This document shows, piece by piece, positions 21,920 to 23,821 of a stretch of DNA of 23,821 nucleotides. The position numbers and the translations under genes were made by a program. This DNA is from Larix sibirica (taxonomy: Eukaryota > Streptophyta > Pinopsida > Pinales > Pinaceae), in assembly GCA_004151065.3 (NCBI GenBank), contig NWUY0304729748.1:1-23821 (forward strand), in the 5' to 3' direction. The first letter of the stretch is position 1, and each line of letters opens with the position of its first letter. The notes beneath the pieces are model-generated. The model was not told the origin of the DNA. It did no database searches and was given only the letters and a program-made list of their open reading frames with translations.

Positions 21920-21938
21920 TTGGGGTGTCTAACCCCAA
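21920..21938. other. Small hairpin near element 3 start
   Basis: TTGGGG (21920-21925) and CCCCAA (21933-21938) form a perfect six-base stem around TGTCTAA. It lies 45 bases upstream of the putative start codon of the element 3 5' ORF and 45 bases after the larger hairpin. Confidence 0.6.
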
Positions 21939-21983
21939 AATTTACTTCATCAAGATTGTTCTTATGAGGGAGATATCTATAGG

Positions 21984-23100
21984 ATGAGTAATAGAATTTA
22001 GAAGTACAAGGTCCAAAATTGGTGGGAGAAAATATTTCAAGACTTTGTAGTGAAAAACATTGAATTGTGTGAATGGGATCCATGGATGTGTAGATAATAT
22101 ACACTGTATGATGACCCTTCTATTGATCAATTTAAGGTGTTTTAACGTGATATTCATGTAATTATATACAAGTGCTTGAAGAGACTTGTGGGATCCCTAG
22201 AGTACAAGGATCAATGGAAAATAATTATTGATCAATGGACTATTCCAAATCTTATTGTGTTGCAATGAGTAGATCACGAGATTACCTGTGATGAGGATTT
22301 ATGGGTAGCTTATATTGTAGAAGGGTATACTGTAGATATTGACATGGAAAACTACCAATATTACGGCAAAGAGGAGGCATTGTTTAAGAAAGGAGCTCAA
22401 GGTAGGCTAGTATGGGAGATACCTATTTGGATCAAAATATTTTTGTAGAAGAGGGATTGTTTCTATTTACCTCTATAAACGTGGTTCAGTAATTCCCCTA
22501 CACCAGGAAGGGTGGCTATAATGGTGATTTTGAGTTTCAAAATGTTGGAAAATACTAGAATGGGGGGGAATCAAAGACTAGTAAGAGGGATGAATAGGTT
22601 TTGAGGAGCTTGGCTATCATAGATCGGAGATGGATAACCTAGATGGATGCGGTAAGGAAGATAAGTGAGCAGATATAGAACAAGATTAGTGATAAAAGTA
22701 GTGATAAGGGAAGGATGAAATATTTTTTGAAGACAATAAGATAGAGATAAATGGATAGCGAATGGTGAAGACATAGAGGAATAACAATGGAAGAAATCCT
22801 AGTGAAAGGTAGTTGGGGTGAAGGAGCGTTGACATGATCTGTAGAGAGGGATATAGAATTGTTGAATATAGATGAAACCATCCAAACTGACGATGCAAAG
22901 TTAACCTCGGAGGAAGTTGTGGAACAACTTCAACCTAAGGATATAGTAGAGGAAACATACCTTAATAAATTGGATGACTTTAGTGCGGATTTGCATTAGT
23001 TATTGAAAGAGAAGGAACACCCCCAAATCAAAGTAGTAATACCTAAATCTCATGGAATCAGACCAAGTCCATAGCAATCCTTAGGCACATTTACACCATA
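21984..23100 (+). pseudogene. Element 3 5' ORF, unknown function
   Basis: The frame opens with MSNRI at 21984 and stays in one frame for about 210 codons to 22608, with only about six or seven stops. It includes NWWEKIFQDF, EWDPWM, DDPSIDQFKVF, EYKDQWKIIIDQWTIPNL, CDEDLWVAYIVEGYTVDIDM and GRVAIMVILSFKMLENT. After a frame change it resumes at about 22815 with an acidic stretch (LTSEEVVEQLQPKDIVEE, LNKLDDFSADLH). It is Trp- and acidic-rich and mostly soluble, with no signal peptide, knuckle or catalytic motif seen. An ORF before gag is a known trait of Ogre-type Tat elements. I do not recognise the family. Confidence 0.55.
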
Positions 23101-23289
23101 ATTTATTTTCAATATCTATTTCTATTTTACATTTCCAATTGTCTAATTGATCAAGTGGTAATAGTAGTTGAACTAGAACATTGTTGGGAAGTAGTAGTGC
23201 TAGTTCGGGACAACTTATCGCAATTGAGGAGTTAGAAATCTAGTGTCGGTATCAAGTCAAAATTTAGTTATGAAACCAAGTCAAGTGAT

Positions 23290-23821
23290 TTCATTTTAGC
23301 ATGGTTTACACCTAGTGGGATGGTGTGAATGCAAGGAATAGCCTCTATGAAATACATAAAGTTATAGTGTAAATGAAAAGAGGATGAAGAGCAACATTGG
23401 TTTCTTTGTGAAGCCATATGGAGATCTAGGGGAATCTAGGATGCCTTTAAATGAATAGATTTTTAGAAAACTCTAAGAGAAAGGGCATTGCAATGGTACA
23501 TGAAGTTTGTTTACTTCCCACATATGGGTGTAGATCTCACTCTACCAAAGGTTAAGTAGCAATTTAATTATGGTTTTCAACTACCTAAGTTTGAGAAACA
23601 AGGTATATCATAATTAAAATAAATTAGGTAGATGGTAAGAGAGTTAGCATGAAAGTATGCCAATAGGCTCTAGAATCTAATGGGTAGTCTTAACATTATG
23701 CATCCTTGATACCCATCATAAAGAGTGGTTCACTCAAGGGCTACTTCATTTCACTCGAATTCATTTGATGCAGAAGTGTTAGGATAATTAATACTCCAAC
23801 CTTGTCTACCTTAGTATTATT
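23290..23821 (+). pseudogene. Element 3 gag remnant, truncated by window edge
   Basis: A retrotransposon-Gag core reads in sense EEQHWFLCEAIWRSRG, DAFK-stop-IDF-stop-KTLRERALQWYMKF (about 23440-23510), PKVK-stop-QFNYGFQLPKFEKQ, then MVRELA-stop-KYANRL (about 23635-23670). After a frameshift near 23700 the domain continues in another frame as THHKEWFTQGLLHFTRIHLM. LRERALQWYMK corresponds to the conserved Gag block with aromatic Trp. Many stops sit at expected Gln or Trp positions. The nucleocapsid and pol would follow outside the window. Confidence 0.7.

Larger units (their letters stand above)
21301..21983. other. Spacer between elements 2 and 3
   Basis: No coding sequence was recognised. 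TGTCCCCGAAATGTTGG at about 21438 could be an LTR edge, but no partner GGGGACA end was found. Three homologous AT-rich phrases (ATTACATAAAACTC, ATTATAGAAAACTT, ATTACAAAAAAACTT) repeat at about 21680-21745. Two hairpins at 21839-21874 and 21920-21938 are listed separately. It may contain the eroded 5' LTR of element 3 or of element 2. Confidence 0.4.
21984..23821 (+). mobile_element. Element 3: 5' part of a plus-strand Ty3/gypsy element
   Basis: Plus-strand coding remnants run to the window edge: an unknown 5' ORF followed by a Gag domain. Orientation is opposite to elements 1 and 2. Protease and pol would lie beyond 23821. An LTR and PBS could not be fixed upstream. Confidence 0.65.

Noticed and set aside
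21900-21935. Possible primer binding site for element 3 (CATTTGTTGGGG)
   Set aside because: The resemblance to a tRNA-Asp-type PBS is weak, and no LTR end could be placed next to it. The bases are better described as a small hairpin.
22571-22898. Three overlapping minus-strand ORFs of 67-80 residues
   Set aside because: They are antisense to the element 3 5' ORF and are low-complexity Leu/Ser/Tyr-rich. The plus-strand reading is supported by continuity.
1-23821. CRISPR arrays, tRNA or rRNA genes, bacterial operons
   Set aside because: No regularly spaced identical repeats, cloverleaf sequences or ribosome-binding-site-led long ORFs were seen. The context is plant retrotransposon DNA.

Overview
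The window looks like intergenic DNA from a large, repeat-rich plant nuclear genome. It is AT-rich, has no intact long reading frame, and is filled with decayed Ty3/gypsy (Metaviridae-type) LTR retrotransposons. The domain wording (GPY/F-type integrase tail without a visible chromodomain, extra ORFs outside gag-pol, a PBS resembling tRNA-Asp) points to the non-chromovirus Tat/Ogre-like side of the family. The style resembles gymnosperm elements, but that host guess is an inference, not a search result.

Layout. (1) 1-3385: left flank with no recognised gene. It has three plus-strand open, exon-like blocks with plausible splice-like borders and a decayed repeat built on a CCTTCCAT core. (2) 3386-15245: element 1, minus strand, about 11.9 kb and almost complete. 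It has two diverged LTRs (3386-3741 and 14908-15245), a degenerate primer binding site, gag with five zinc-knuckle remnants, protease, RT, RNase H, integrase with a GPY/F tail, and a long extra ORF between integrase and the 3' LTR. That ORF carries a 48-bp (16-residue) tandem repeat and a charged, probably coiled-coil end. (3) 15246-about 21300: element 2, minus strand. Its gag, protease, RT, RNase H and integrase are traceable, but no LTR is visible. It abuts the 5' LTR of element 1, so element 1 may have inserted into its 3' end. (4) about 21300-21983: a short spacer with a strong 15-bp hairpin. (5) 21984-23821: element 3, plus strand, cut by the window edge. It has a 5' ORF of unknown function and then a Gag domain.

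All three elements are dead. Every domain is crossed by stops and frameshifts, and catalytic residues are lost in both RTs (first Asp to Asn in both; YLDV instead of YxDD in element 2). Many stops fall where related proteins carry Gln, Trp or Arg, as expected from C-to-T decay of methylated DNA. There are no tRNA, rRNA or CRISPR features and no bacterial-type genes. The best candidates for something little described are the extra ORF of element 1 and the 5' ORF of element 3.
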